Of a stretch of DNA of 64,000 bases, positions 27,835 through 38,239 are shown piece after piece; the stretch's first letter is position 1; every line of letters begins with the position of its first letter. This stretch comes from Fen-1273 sp963837815. GTDB taxonomy: Bacteria; Bacteroidota; Ignavibacteria; UBA10030; UBA6906. Made by a program: the position numbers and the translations under genes. The notes under the pieces are model-generated. The model was not told the origin of the DNA. It was given only the letters and a program-made list of their open reading frames with translations, and searched no databases. The stretch spans positions 496,001 to 560,000 of the forward strand of contig CAWIOS010000012.1 in the NCBI GenBank assembly GCA_963837815.1, given 5' to 3'.

Positions 27835-29181
27835 ATGCGCACCATCAGCATACTCTGTTCGCTCCTCATCTGCATCCCCCTCCGCACTGCAACCGCACAG
27901 AAGGTCACGGCCGAAGACATGGCCGCACGGGTCAAAATGGAATTCGTTCACGCCTGGGATGGATACAAGGCGTACGCCTGGGGGCATGACGGCTTCAGGC
28001 CGGTCAGCAAGACGTCATACGACTGGTACGGCACCCCCTTCTACCTCACCGCACTGGAAGCCATGGACACGATGACGCTCATGGGACTGCAGGATGAGGC
28101 GGACAGCACACGGGAATTCATCGCCACACACCTGTCGTTCGACAAAGACGTCTACGTCGACGTGTTTGAGTTCACGATACGGATCATGGGGAGTCTTCTG
28201 ACGAACTATCAGCTTTCCGGGGATCACCGGCTCCTTGATCTTGCCGACGACCTGGGAAAGCGGATGCTCCCCGCATTCATCACCGGGACGGGGCTTCCGT
28301 ACCGGGAGGTCAACCTGAAAACCGGCGCGGTGCGGGGCGAATTGAGCAATCCGGGGGAAGCAGGGACGCTTCTCGTCGAGTTCGGTTCGCTCACCGCGAT
28401 GACGGGAAAAGGGGCATACTACAACAGCGCCAAGATCGCCCTCCTCTCGCTGTACAGGGCACGATCGGAGATCGGCCTTGTGGGGGAAGGAATCAACGTG
28501 ACGACGGGAGAATGGACGAAGACCGACAGCCACCTGAGCGCATGCATAGATTCCTATTACGAATACCAGCTCAAATGCGCATACCTGTTCGACGACTCCG
28601 ACTGCAAGCAGATGTGGCTGACGTCGTACGAAGCGATAAACAAGCACCTTCTCGACTCGAGCGCGACCGGGTACTGGTACGGCCACGCGGACATGAATAC
28701 GGGCAAAAGGACAAAGACGTGGTTCGGCGCGCTCGATGCGTTTTTCCCCGCCTGTCTCGCGCTGTTCGGGGACATCGACAGGTCGGAACGGCTCATGAAA
28801 TCCTGTTTTGCAATGTGGTGCAAATACGGCATCGAGCCGGAGCAGTACAATTACGTGACAGGGAAGGCCGAGAAGCCGCGATACTATCTGAATCCGGAAA
28901 TCATGGAATCGGCGTATTACCTGTTCCAGAAAACGCACGATCCCGTCTACCAGGAGATGGGGAAAGTGTTTCTCGACAGCCTCGTGACGTACTGCCGAAC
29001 GGAGGCGGGGTACACGGAGCTGGACGACGTCGTGACGAAAGCGAAGAGAGACAGGATGGAGCCGTATTTCATGGCCGAGACGATGAAATACCTGTATCTC
29101 CTTTTCGCTCCCCCCGAAACGCTCCTATTTGAAAACGTCATTTTCAACACGGAAGGACACCCCATACGGAAGGCATGGTGA
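27835..29181 (+). CDS. GH47 alpha-mannosidase, secreted
   Basis: Class I (GH47) alpha-1,2-mannosidase of 448 residues with a Sec signal (MRTISILCSLLICIPLRTATA). Family blocks are in order: AWDGYKAYAWGHD (40-52), YGTPFYLTALEAMDTMTLMG (65-84), FEFTIRIMGSLLTNYQLSGD with catalytic acid candidate E112, D239 in IDSYYEYQLK, NPEIMESAYYLFQKTHD with E355/E358, and a calcium-binding threonine in FNTEGHP near the C-terminus. The enzyme family trims alpha-1,2-mannose from N-glycans and is common in eukaryotes but less so in bacteria. The ATG at 27835 is chosen because AGG lies seven bases upstream; 27829 is also possible. About 190 non-coding bases precede it. The next gene starts on its stop codon (TGATG). 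Confidence 0.88.
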   Translation: MRTISILCSLLICIPLRTATAQKVTAEDMAARVKMEFVHAWDGYKAYAWGHDGFRPVSKTSYDWYGTPFYLTALEAMDTMTLMGLQDEADSTREFIATHLSFDKDVYVDVFEFTIRIMGSLLTNYQLSGDHRLLDLADDLGKRMLPAFITGTGLPYREVNLKTGAVRGELSNPGEAGTLLVEFGSLTAMTGKGAYYNSAKIALLSLYRARSEIGLVGEGINVTTGEWTKTDSHLSACIDSYYEYQLKCAYLFDDSDCKQMWLTSYEAINKHLLDSSATGYWYGHADMNTGKRTKTWFGALDAFFPACLALFGDIDRSERLMKSCFAMWCKYGIEPEQYNYVTGKAEKPRYYLNPEIMESAYYLFQKTHDPVYQEMGKVFLDSLVTYCRTEAGYTELDDVVTKAKRDRMEPYFMAETMKYLYLLFAPPETLLFENVIFNTEGHPIRKAW

Positions 29182-31817
29182 TGAGCGGGCTTACAAGGAG
29201 GGATTTCTTCACCGTGGTAGGACTCGGCGGGTCCGCCGCATTCCTCGCACAAGGAGGAGATGCGGAGATCCGGTCCCCGCATCCTGAACTCCCCCGGATT
29301 CCCGGCGGTCCGGTGACAGGCAAGGAGATGGACCTCTCCCCCGCCGCATGGATCTGGTACCCTTCAGGGCGGACGCTCCCGAACACGTTCGTCTTCTTCA
29401 GGAAGCAATTCATGCTGAAGGCGCCCGTGCGCCGCGCATCGGGCTGGATATGCGCAGACAGCAGGTACTTGCTTCACGTCAACGGCGAACGGGTGCAATG
29501 GGGTCCGGCCCCTTCCGATCCGCGCTGGATGGAGGTCGATCCCGTCGACATCACGGGCGGGCTCCGTGAGGGGGAGAACGTGATTGCCGCGACGGTCCTC
29601 TTCTACGGGCACGGCGACGGCACTTCCCCCGCCGGCAAGCCGGGGTTCATCTTCAAAATTGACGTCGAGACGGAGGACGGCGGGCGTACCCGGGTTGTTT
29701 CCGACACCTCATGGCTCTCACTTCCGGCGCGGTCATGGCAGCCGGGACATTACAAACGGTGGTATGTTCGCTCTCTCCAGGAGGAATTCGACGCGCGTCT
29801 CTACCCCGCAGGGTGGGAGACGCCGGGGTTCACCCCGGGCCCCGGATGGACGCCTCCGATCGTGCTTCCCGAGTCCTCCGCCGACGGAACGCCGATCGCA
29901 TCCGGATATAATGAATACGCACTCGACCTCCGCGGAGACGCGGCACACTGCGGCCTCCGTCCCCGGAGCATACCGCTCATGCGGGAACAGATGGTTCCCG
30001 CACAGGTGCTCTCATCGTCATTTTTCGTCTCATGGCGCGTGAGGCCGGAGGAATACTTCGAGATGCTCACCCCCGACGCATACACCGCGGAATCACGCGC
30101 GCCCGCCGTCGCCTCGGGTGACAGGTCGTGGAACGTCACGCTCGAGGAGGGAAAAGGGTCCGTACTGACGTTTGCATTCGCCCGGGAATCGATCGGCTGG
30201 CCCGCATTCTCCATTGACGCCCCCGAAGGGACGATCGTGGAGCTGATGGTCCAGGAGCACCATGATCCCTCGCGCAAGATACTCCTCAACACGCACTATC
30301 ACGCATGGACGCGATTCACGTGCGCCCGGGGGGCGAACAGGTTTGCAACGTTCGATTACGAAGCGGTCAAATGGCTGCAGCTCCACATACGGGGAGCGGG
30401 CGGGAGTGTCACGGTCTCCGACGTCGCGCTCAGGGAGCGCTCATACGCCTGGGAGCGGACCCCGGCAGTCACGACGAGCGACGGGACGATCAACACTCTC
30501 CTCGGGGCGGCAATCAACACGGTCAGGAATTCGGTCCAGGACCTCGCCGTGGACGGGATGGGGCGCGAGCGGCAGCAATACAGCGGCGACGGGGGCCACC
30601 AGATGCACGCCGTCTATCTCGCGTTCGGCGAATCCGCCGGGCCCGCGCGGTACCTGAAGACGTTCAGCCAGGGGATCACCGAGGAAGGGTTCTTCCTTGA
30701 CTGCTGGCCCGCGTATGACCGGCTTGCGCGGCTCTGGGAGCGGCAGATGCATCTCTCGGTGTGGGGGCCGCTTCTCGATCACGGCGTCGGATTCGTGTTC
30801 GACTGCATGCACCACTATCTGTATACCGGGAACCGCGCGGCGCTCGAAGAACCGTTCCCCCGGCTTCTGAAGTTCTTCACATACCTCCGCTCACTCCGGA
30901 GGGAAGACGGACTGCTCCCCGTGGAGAACCTCGGTGTTCCGTCCGTCTACATCGACCACCTTTCGTATAAAAAGCAGAAGCACAAGCAGTGCGCGTTCAA
31001 TCTCTACGCCGCCGCCATGGCACGGCACGCACTGGCTCCGATCGCACGGGCCTTCGGTGAACGGGAGTGGGAATCCGAAGCGCTTGCATTCGCCCGGGAT
31101 CTGCTCGCCCGGACGGAGGAAGTCTTCTGGGACGGGAGTGAAGGAGTCTACCTGGCGAACCGTCCCTGGGCGGCGGAAGAGGGGGAATCCCGGACATGCG
31201 ACAGGTCGCTCGCACTCGGGATACTCTACGATCTCTGCCCGGCCGGTCGCTCGGCAAGGGCGCTCTCGATCCTCGCGCAGTCTCCCCCATCGATGGGGTT
31301 CTCCTACCCTGCCAACGCGTGCTGGAGGCTCTGGGCGCTTGCGAAGGGGGGGAGGCCGGACGTGATACTGAATGACTTCCGGACGCGCTGGGCCGGGATG
31401 GATTCGGTGAAGTACAACGGCACGCTCCAGGAATTCTGGAACGAGAAACCGGATTCGGGATCGGTCATGAGCCACTGCTGTCCCGCCCCACTCTACGTGA
31501 TGTACATGGGGATCGCGGGGATTCAACCGCTCGAGCCCGGTTTCACGCGGTGCATGGTGCGTCCGCAGCCGGGGGACCTGGAGCATGTCGCGCTCGTTGT
31601 CCCCACCGTACGCGGGGAGATACGATTCTCGTCGGACGGAAAAACGGGAGGCCGCCGGCTCTCACTGACGATGCCCGCGGGATGCACGGGGGAACTTACC
31701 GTGGATTCGAGGGAATCCCTCCCGCTCGCGGCGTGGTCGTCCGCGAACGAGCAGGGCCTGCGAAGGTACGTACTCCCTCCGGGGAGCGTGACAGACGTGA
31801 CGCTCAGGTTCACGTGA
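29181..31817 (+). CDS. GH78-like alpha-L-rhamnosidase, Tat-exported
   Basis: Protein of 878 residues with a twin-arginine leader (LTRRDFFTVVGLGGSAAFLA). The order fits GH78: N-terminal jelly-roll (LLHVNGERVQWGPAPSDPRW), further beta domains, and an (alpha/alpha)6 catalytic domain. The catalytic acid motif is DGMGRERQQYSGD (D458, E463). The base candidate is E751 in TLQEFW, followed by SHCCPAPLYVMYMGIAGIQP and a C-terminal beta domain. Typical GH78 motifs have W at some aromatic positions that are Y here, so specificity may not be rhamnose. ATG 29181 is preferred to 29175 because GGAAGG is better placed. It would act in the periplasm. Confidence 0.85.
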   Translation: MSGLTRRDFFTVVGLGGSAAFLAQGGDAEIRSPHPELPRIPGGPVTGKEMDLSPAAWIWYPSGRTLPNTFVFFRKQFMLKAPVRRASGWICADSRYLLHVNGERVQWGPAPSDPRWMEVDPVDITGGLREGENVIAATVLFYGHGDGTSPAGKPGFIFKIDVETEDGGRTRVVSDTSWLSLPARSWQPGHYKRWYVRSLQEEFDARLYPAGWETPGFTPGPGWTPPIVLPESSADGTPIASGYNEYALDLRGDAAHCGLRPRSIPLMREQMVPAQVLSSSFFVSWRVRPEEYFEMLTPDAYTAESRAPAVASGDRSWNVTLEEGKGSVLTFAFARESIGWPAFSIDAPEGTIVELMVQEHHDPSRKILLNTHYHAWTRFTCARGANRFATFDYEAVKWLQLHIRGAGGSVTVSDVALRERSYAWERTPAVTTSDGTINTLLGAAINTVRNSVQDLAVDGMGRERQQYSGDGGHQMHAVYLAFGESAGPARYLKTFSQGITEEGFFLDCWPAYDRLARLWERQMHLSVWGPLLDHGVGFVFDCMHHYLYTGNRAALEEPFPRLLKFFTYLRSLRREDGLLPVENLGVPSVYIDHLSYKKQKHKQCAFNLYAAAMARHALAPIARAFGEREWESEALAFARDLLARTEEVFWDGSEGVYLANRPWAAEEGESRTCDRSLALGILYDLCPAGRSARALSILAQSPPSMGFSYPANACWRLWALAKGGRPDVILNDFRTRWAGMDSVKYNGTLQEFWNEKPDSGSVMSHCCPAPLYVMYMGIAGIQPLEPGFTRCMVRPQPGDLEHVALVVPTVRGEIRFSSDGKTGGRRLSLTMPAGCTGELTVDSRESLPLAAWSSANEQGLRRYVLPPGSVTDVTLRFT

Positions 31818-31843
31818 TCAAGAAACTCGCGAGCGGGGATTAC

Positions 31844-34657
31844 ATGGGTTCTTTTCCACGGTTGTGCGGGCGCGTGCTCGCTGCACTTCTTGTCACACTC
31901 CAGGTTTCGGCGGCGGAGCAATCGAAAAAAGAGCTGAGCCATGACGTCTACGATTCATGGATGAAGATCACGGGTGAGTCCGTCTCACGGGACGGCGCTC
32001 ACGTGATGTACACGCTCGAGCCCCAGGAGGGGGACGCGCGGCTCATCGTCATCGCGCGCGCCGGAGGAGGGACCGACACGATCGCGCGCGGCACGGAGGG
32101 AAAATTCACTGAAGCCTCCGACTTCGCGGTCTTCACGATCAGGCCCCTGTTCTCCGCGATCAAAAAGGCCCGTGACGAGAAGAAGAAGGGGGACGACGCA
32201 CCGAAGGACTCGCTCGGCATACTCTCTCTCGCCACGCACACAGTCCAGAAAGTCCCCCGCGTAAAATCGTTCAGGCTCCCGGAGAAGGGTTCGGGGTGGG
32301 TCGCGTACCAGCTCGAGCGTGCGCTCCCCGACACCGCAAAGATGAGCCGGGCGCACACAGGGGACGCCCCGGACGAAAGACCGGACGAGAAGAAGGAGGA
32401 GAAAGGGACCACGGTGGTGATGCGGGAACTCGCGACGGGAAAGGAATACACGTTCCCCTTCGCGAGAGACTACGCGCTCGCCCGAAACGGTGTCCGGCTC
32501 ATCGTCACAACCACGGGGAATGACAGCACCGCCGCCCCCGGGGTCTTCGTCTTTTCCACCGCAACACGGAAGACAGACACGATCGCGATCGGGAAGGGAT
32601 TATACCGGCAGCCCGCGTGGGACGAGGAGGGGACGCAGGCGGGGTTCGTCGCGGACAGGGACACCTCGAAATCCAGGCAGCGCTTCTACTCACTCTACTA
32701 CTGGAAATCCGGCCCGGACAGCGCGGCACGCGTTGTCGACACGCTCACGCAGGGGATGTACAGGCACTGGCTTGTGAGCGAAAACGGCCGGGTCTACTTT
32801 TCGAAAAACGGGAGGCGGCTCTTCTTCGGGACGGCCCCCGTTCCGCTCCCCGAGGACACGACGCTTATCGACGAAGAGACTCCGAAGCTGGATATCTGGA
32901 GCTGGCAGGACCGCCAGATACAGTCACAGCAGCTGAAGGACCTCGACGATGAGAAGAAACGCTCGTACGCCGCCGTGATCGATATCGCGTCAGGGCGGTT
33001 CGCCCAGCTGGGCGATACGACACTCCCGCAGGTTGTCAACGGAGACGAGGGGAACGCCCCGCGAGCACTCGGGCTCTCGAGCCTCCCGTACAGGAGGGCG
33101 GAAACCTGGGAAGGGATGCCGTCATGGGACGTCTATTCCGTCGACCTCGCTTCCGGCGCCAGAACGCGTCTTCTTACGCGCATCAGGGGATCCGTGAGCC
33201 TCTCCCCCGCCGGACGGTTCGCCACATGGTACGACGGGAAGAAGAGGAACTGGTTCGCCCTTCCGATCACGGGGGGAACTCCCGTCAACATGACCTCGGG
33301 GATACGCGTCCCTCTCTACGACGAATTGAACGACGTACCGGAGGATCCACCGGCGTACGGCTCCGCGGGATGGACGGCAGGGGACAGCCTCTGCCTCGTC
33401 TATGACAGGTACGACGTCTGGGGCGCCGATCCCTCCGGGAAATCAGGCGCTCGCTGCCTGACGGCGGGAAAAGGCCGGGCATTGCACGTCCGCTACCGTT
33501 ACGCACGGCTCGATCCGGAAGAGCGGTTCATCACGCCGGGGACGATGATGCTCCTCCGGGAATTCGACGAGAAAGAAAAATCCGCCGGGTTCGCACGTGC
33601 CGTGGCCGGCCGGGAAGAAGCGCCGGTCGAGCTTGCGATGACCCCGCACGCCTACCCGACGGTGGCCAAAGCGGTGGGCGGCCCCACGATGATGTTCGGG
33701 AGGGAGTCGTTCGGAGAGCCGACCGACTTGTACATTACCGACACGACGTTTTCCTCTCCGCTCCGGATCAGCGACAGCAACCCGCAGCAGAAGGAGTACC
33801 TCTGGGGGAGCGTCGAACTCGTCCACTGGAAGGCCGGGGACGGAAAACCGATCGACGGGCTCCTGTACAAACCCGGGGGGTTCGATCCGGCGAAGAAATA
33901 CCCGATGATCATTTACTACTACGAGAGGAACTCCGACCTCCTTCACAGGTACATCCCCCCTGCTCCCACCGCGTCGACGGTGAATATATCGCTCTACGCG
34001 AGCAGGGGATACCTGATATTCGTTCCGGATATCCGGTACAGGGTCGGATACCCCGGGAAAAGCGCATATGACTGCATTATTCCCGGCGTGAAGTCGCTCC
34101 TGGCAAGGGGGTTTGTGGACAAAGAGCGGATGGGACTCCAGGGACAGAGCTGGGGGGGATACCAGACGGCGTTCCTCGTCACGCGGACGAACATGTTTCA
34201 CGCCGCGATGGCGGGAGCCGCGGTCTCCAACATGACGAGCGCGTACGGCGGGATACGCTGGGAATCGGGGCTGGCGCGCATGTTCCAGTATGAACACGAG
34301 CAGAGCCGGATCGGCGCGACGCTCTGGCAGCGCCCCGATCTCTTTATCGAGAACTCACCCCTCTTCAGGGCGGACAGCGTCAGAACGCCCCTCCTGATGA
34401 TGAACAACGACGCAGACGGGGCCGTCCCATGGTACCAGGGGATAGAGTTCTTCAACGCACTCCGGCGCCTCGACCGGCCGGTGTGGATGCTCGTCTACAA
34501 CGGAGAGGCGCACAACCTTGTCCAGAGGAAGAACAGGAAAGACCTGTCGATACGGATGCTGGGGTTCTTCGACCACTACCTCATGGGGAAGCCGGCGCCT
34601 CCGTGGATGAAGGAAGGCTTGCCGGCAATTGACAAGGGGAAGATTCTCAAGTACTGA
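31844..34657 (+). CDS. S9-family prolyl-oligopeptidase-like serine peptidase, secreted
   Basis: Protein of 937 residues with signal peptide (MGSFPRLCGRVLAALLVTLQVSAA), a long beta-propeller-type N-terminal region, and a C-terminal alpha/beta-hydrolase. The catalytic triad is S769 in GLQGQSWGGYQ, D858 in NNDADGAVPW and H890 in NGEAHNL. These features place it with large periplasmic S9 dipeptidyl-peptidase/acylaminoacyl-peptidase-like enzymes of Bacteroidota. A GTG at 31814 overlapping the upstream stop would add ten residues and is a possible alternative start. It follows the GH78 gene by 26 bases and precedes an M1 aminopeptidase, which suggests breakdown of peptide released from glycoproteins. 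Confidence 0.92.
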   Translation: MGSFPRLCGRVLAALLVTLQVSAAEQSKKELSHDVYDSWMKITGESVSRDGAHVMYTLEPQEGDARLIVIARAGGGTDTIARGTEGKFTEASDFAVFTIRPLFSAIKKARDEKKKGDDAPKDSLGILSLATHTVQKVPRVKSFRLPEKGSGWVAYQLERALPDTAKMSRAHTGDAPDERPDEKKEEKGTTVVMRELATGKEYTFPFARDYALARNGVRLIVTTTGNDSTAAPGVFVFSTATRKTDTIAIGKGLYRQPAWDEEGTQAGFVADRDTSKSRQRFYSLYYWKSGPDSAARVVDTLTQGMYRHWLVSENGRVYFSKNGRRLFFGTAPVPLPEDTTLIDEETPKLDIWSWQDRQIQSQQLKDLDDEKKRSYAAVIDIASGRFAQLGDTTLPQVVNGDEGNAPRALGLSSLPYRRAETWEGMPSWDVYSVDLASGARTRLLTRIRGSVSLSPAGRFATWYDGKKRNWFALPITGGTPVNMTSGIRVPLYDELNDVPEDPPAYGSAGWTAGDSLCLVYDRYDVWGADPSGKSGARCLTAGKGRALHVRYRYARLDPEERFITPGTMMLLREFDEKEKSAGFARAVAGREEAPVELAMTPHAYPTVAKAVGGPTMMFGRESFGEPTDLYITDTTFSSPLRISDSNPQQKEYLWGSVELVHWKAGDGKPIDGLLYKPGGFDPAKKYPMIIYYYERNSDLLHRYIPPAPTASTVNISLYASRGYLIFVPDIRYRVGYPGKSAYDCIIPGVKSLLARGFVDKERMGLQGQSWGGYQTAFLVTRTNMFHAAMAGAAVSNMTSAYGGIRWESGLARMFQYEHEQSRIGATLWQRPDLFIENSPLFRADSVRTPLLMMNNDADGAVPWYQGIEFFNALRRLDRPVWMLVYNGEAHNLVQRKNRKDLSIRMLGFFDHYLMGKPAPPWMKEGLPAIDKGKILKY

Positions 34658-34679
34658 GAGCAACCATGGAATATGGAAG

Positions 34680-37136
34680 ATGGAAAATCGAGAACTGAAA
34701 ATGCTGATTCCCCGGTTGACGATTGCGCTGGCGATGACGCTGTGCGGGGCGCACGCGGGAACGGCGCAAGAGACAGGTTACCCCACGGCGCGTGTGTACG
34801 TCCAGCCGGAGGCGGAGCCGGCGGAACACCCGGTTGACATGCAGAACATGCGGGTGGATGTCCGGTTCGACACGGGGAAGAAAACCGTGAAAGGGATCGT
34901 GACGCACCGGTTTACGCCGATACGGAGCGAGGTCGATTCGATATTCTTCAACGGGCCCGGGATCACGATACTCGGCTGCACGCTCGACGGGCGCAGGCTC
35001 CCGTTCAGACTATCACCGGAAGGTGTGACGGTGTACCCGGACCCGCCGCTCGCGTGGGGGACCGTCGACAGCATTACGTTCATCTACGAAGCGTCGCCGC
35101 AGAAGGGGCTCTATTTCGTCGGCTGGGACGACCCCGGGAATCTCTCCCGGAAACAGATATGGACGCAGGGGCAGGGAATCGACAACAGGCACTGGGTCCC
35201 CTGCTACGACGAGGAGAACGACAAGATGACGACCGAGACCGTCGTCACGTTCGACAGCGCGTACAGTGTCCTTTCCAACGGGACGAACGTCGATGTCCGA
35301 GACAATGGCGACGGGACACGCACGTGGCATTACAGGATGACGCACCCGCATTCGTCGTACCTCGTGATGCTCGCAGTCGGACGATACGGCGTGCGGACGC
35401 TTCACACGAAGGCGGGGGTGCCGGTCAACCTCTGGTACTATCCCGACGAGCCGGAGAGGATTGAGCCCACGTACAGGTACTCGGCGGCAATCGTCGATTT
35501 CTTCTCCGAAGAGACGGGGGTCCCCTATCCGTGGGAATCCTATTCACAGGTCCCCGTCCAGGATTTCCTGTACGGGGGGATGGAGAACACCACCGCCACG
35601 GTGTTTGGCGATTTCCTCTTTGTGGACGGGCGGTCGGTGTTCGACAGGGATTACACCGGCGTCAATGCGCACGAGTGCGCACACCAGTGGTTCGGCGACT
35701 ACGTCACGGGACGGAGCGGCGTGAGCGCGTGGCTCCACGAGAGTTTCGCGACGTTCTACGCGAAACTCTTCCAGAAATCGATATACGGCGAGGAGTGGTA
35801 CGAATGGGCGCGCCGGGAGGAACAGACGGCCGCACTGGAGGCGTCGAAGCAGAACCGGCTCCCCCTCATACACGGCGCGGCGGGAAGCGCGCGGGTATAC
35901 CAGAAGGGCTCTGCGGTTCTTGACATGATGATGCACGAGTTCGGGAGGGAAGATTTCCGCCGGGTGATCCGCTCGTACCTCCTCGAACACGCGTACGGAA
36001 GCGTCGAGACAAACGACCTGTACCAGGCGTTCCAGGACGTGCTGGGGATCAGTCCCGCGTGGTTTTTCAATGAGTGGATCAACCGTGGGGGCGAGCCGGC
36101 GTACAACGTACGGTTCGAAGACGTCGCCGCGGCGGGATCACGGGGACGGCAATCGGTATTCACGGTACGGCAGATGCAGACACAGGACGATATTTCAGGG
36201 CTTTTCCGGATGCCGGTACGGTTCGAGGTCCACTATGCCGACGGAACCTCGGAGAGCGTTTCGCCTGTCATCGCGGAACAGTCGGAGACAGTCACGATAC
36301 CAAACCCCAGCGGGCGCCCCGTCGCGTTCGCCCTCGTTGACCCGGGGAGCTGGATACTCAAGTCCGTCGATTTCGCAAAGCCCCTCCAGATGCTGAAATC
36401 ACAGGCGCTCGGCGCACCCCTCATGATCGACAGGTATGACGCGGTCAGGTCGATGCGAACCACGCCGATAGCGGACAAAAGGGAATTCCTCTCGCGCATG
36501 TACGACAGGGAGGGCTTCCATGCAATCCGGGAGGAGATACTCTCGCAGCTCGAGGGAGACGAGGCTCCCGCGGGGACAGACATCGTGAGGCGGGGGCTGC
36601 GCGACACATCGGCGACCGTACGGCGTGCCGCACTCCGGGCCGCAGCCGGGATGCTCCCCGTGCTGAGAGAGGATGCGGAGAGGCTCCTCCGGGACTCGTC
36701 GTACGTCAACGTCGAGCAGGCGCTCCAGGTCCTCACGGAGAGATTCCCGGGGGAGACGCCCCGCTATCTCGCGCTGACAGAGGGGGTGGACGGGACGGGA
36801 CACCGCGTGAGCGTGCTCTGGAACGAGATCAGTGCACGGCACGGGGACACCGCCTCAGTCTCCCGCCTGATCGGGTATGCCGGCGTTTCGTACGAGTTCA
36901 TGACGCGGATGAACGCGCTTGAGGCGCTGAAGAGACTCGGCGTGTGCGACGAACGGCTCTTCGGCCCCCTCTTCAGCGCGATGGCGAACCCGAACGGGAG
37001 GCTCCGCGCACCCGCGGAGGCGGTCGCGGCGTATTTCATGGAACAGACCTCACCGGCGCGCGCGATGAAGCTCTATTACGGCGCGCACGCCTGGACCCGG
37101 TCCCAGCGTGCATTCCTGGATCCGTATTTCAAATGA
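34680..37136 (+). CDS. M1-family zinc aminopeptidase with C-terminal HEAT-like region
   Basis: Secreted metallopeptidase of 818 residues. Signal peptide MLIPRLTIALAMTLCGAHAG begins at the second Met, so 34701 is an alternative start. Family motifs are complete: YGGMENTTAT (exopeptidase motif), then H331-E332-x-x-H335 in HECAHQWFGD with E354 in WLHESFATFY as third zinc ligand. A helical C-terminal domain with repeated alanine/arginine-rich helices (RRGLRDTSATVRRAALRAAA) looks HEAT-like. It removes N-terminal residues from peptides. It lies 22 bases after the S9 peptidase, and its stop overlaps the start of the PfkB kinase (ATGA). Confidence 0.92.
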   Translation: MENRELKMLIPRLTIALAMTLCGAHAGTAQETGYPTARVYVQPEAEPAEHPVDMQNMRVDVRFDTGKKTVKGIVTHRFTPIRSEVDSIFFNGPGITILGCTLDGRRLPFRLSPEGVTVYPDPPLAWGTVDSITFIYEASPQKGLYFVGWDDPGNLSRKQIWTQGQGIDNRHWVPCYDEENDKMTTETVVTFDSAYSVLSNGTNVDVRDNGDGTRTWHYRMTHPHSSYLVMLAVGRYGVRTLHTKAGVPVNLWYYPDEPERIEPTYRYSAAIVDFFSEETGVPYPWESYSQVPVQDFLYGGMENTTATVFGDFLFVDGRSVFDRDYTGVNAHECAHQWFGDYVTGRSGVSAWLHESFATFYAKLFQKSIYGEEWYEWARREEQTAALEASKQNRLPLIHGAAGSARVYQKGSAVLDMMMHEFGREDFRRVIRSYLLEHAYGSVETNDLYQAFQDVLGISPAWFFNEWINRGGEPAYNVRFEDVAAAGSRGRQSVFTVRQMQTQDDISGLFRMPVRFEVHYADGTSESVSPVIAEQSETVTIPNPSGRPVAFALVDPGSWILKSVDFAKPLQMLKSQALGAPLMIDRYDAVRSMRTTPIADKREFLSRMYDREGFHAIREEILSQLEGDEAPAGTDIVRRGLRDTSATVRRAALRAAAGMLPVLREDAERLLRDSSYVNVEQALQVLTERFPGETPRYLALTEGVDGTGHRVSVLWNEISARHGDTASVSRLIGYAGVSYEFMTRMNALEALKRLGVCDERLFGPLFSAMANPNGRLRAPAEAVAAYFMEQTSPARAMKLYYGAHAWTRSQRAFLDPYFK

Positions 37137-38158
37137 CACTTGCGAGGCTTGAAGAGATACTCGACCGCATTCGCGGCGCGACAATCGGAATCGCGGGGGA
37201 TTTTTGCCTGGACGCCTACTGGGAGATCGATACGGGCGACCCCGAGATTTCGATTGAAACGGGGAAGCCGACGCACGGCGTCAGGTCGCAGCGCTACGCC
37301 CCCGGGGGAGCGGGAAACGTGGCGTGCAATCTCGCCGCCCTCGGAACGGGGACGGTCCGCGCATACGGCGTGATCGGCCCGGATATGTTCGGAAGGGAAC
37401 TCGAGTCGCTTCTCCGCCGGAGGAGGATCGACACGTCGGGACTCGTGGCGCAGGAGACGGGGTGGCAGACCCCGGTGTATGCGAAGCCGTACCTCGCGGA
37501 GGAGGAACAGGAACGGATCGACTTCGGCAGGTGGAACGCCATGGGATCGGAATCGGCGCTCGACTCCCTGATCCGTCCGGCCCTCCCCGGGCTCGGTGCG
37601 TTCGTTATCAACCAGCAGCTTGCGCGCGGGATCCATTCGGCGGCGATGATCCGCACGCTCAACGCCTGCGCTCGTGAGAACCCCGGCATCCCGTTCATAC
37701 TGGATGCACGGACGCTGAACGCCTCGTTCACCGGGATGATCTCGAAACTGAACGCGAAAGAGGCGGCGCGGCTGACAGCCGGGCCGGATGCCGCCACGCA
37801 CGGCAGCGCAACGGCTCCTCCGGCGGATCCGCTCCGCGCGTCAACGCGTGCGATAGGCGCACGGACGGGAAAGCCGGTGTTCGTCACACGGGGCGAGGAG
37901 GGAATTCTCGTGTACGACGGGAGCCGGTACGCCGAACTCCCCGCGGTCCCGCTTGCAGAGCCCCTCGACACCGTCGGCGCGGGGGACACCGCGGTTTCGG
38001 CCATCGCGGCCTGTCTCGCTGCCGGGGGAACCCCCTTCGAGGCGGGGGAGATGGCGAATCTCGCCTCGGCGGTGACCGTGAAGAAGCTGAAAGAGACGGG
38101 GGCCGCATCGCCGGAAGAGATACTCGGTGTCGCACGAGCAGGGGGAGGATGCTTGTGA
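37133..38158 (+). CDS. PfkB-family carbohydrate kinase, HldE/RfaE N-domain-like
   Basis: Ribokinase-fold kinase of 341 residues that phosphorylates a sugar with ATP. The start GIAGDFCLDAYWEI and the first signature APGGAGNVACNLAALG resemble the kinase half of HldE. The second PfkB signature is DTVGAGDTAVSAIAACLAAG near residues 280-299, with the catalytic Asp in GAGD. No cytidylyltransferase half is attached, and no other heptose gene is near, so a catabolic sugar kinase is more likely than LPS heptose synthesis. It starts on the last bases of the M1 gene and is followed after 81 bases by the acyltransferase. Confidence 0.88.
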   Translation: MTLARLEEILDRIRGATIGIAGDFCLDAYWEIDTGDPEISIETGKPTHGVRSQRYAPGGAGNVACNLAALGTGTVRAYGVIGPDMFGRELESLLRRRRIDTSGLVAQETGWQTPVYAKPYLAEEEQERIDFGRWNAMGSESALDSLIRPALPGLGAFVINQQLARGIHSAAMIRTLNACARENPGIPFILDARTLNASFTGMISKLNAKEAARLTAGPDAATHGSATAPPADPLRASTRAIGARTGKPVFVTRGEEGILVYDGSRYAELPAVPLAEPLDTVGAGDTAVSAIAACLAAGGTPFEAGEMANLASAVTVKKLKETGAASPEEILGVARAGGGCL

Positions 38159-38239
38159 CGGGCCGCGAAAAATCCGCCGCCCTCAGCGCCCGGCACGTCT
38201 CCGGCACGGAGCCAGGCACAACGACGTGAGAGGAGGCAG

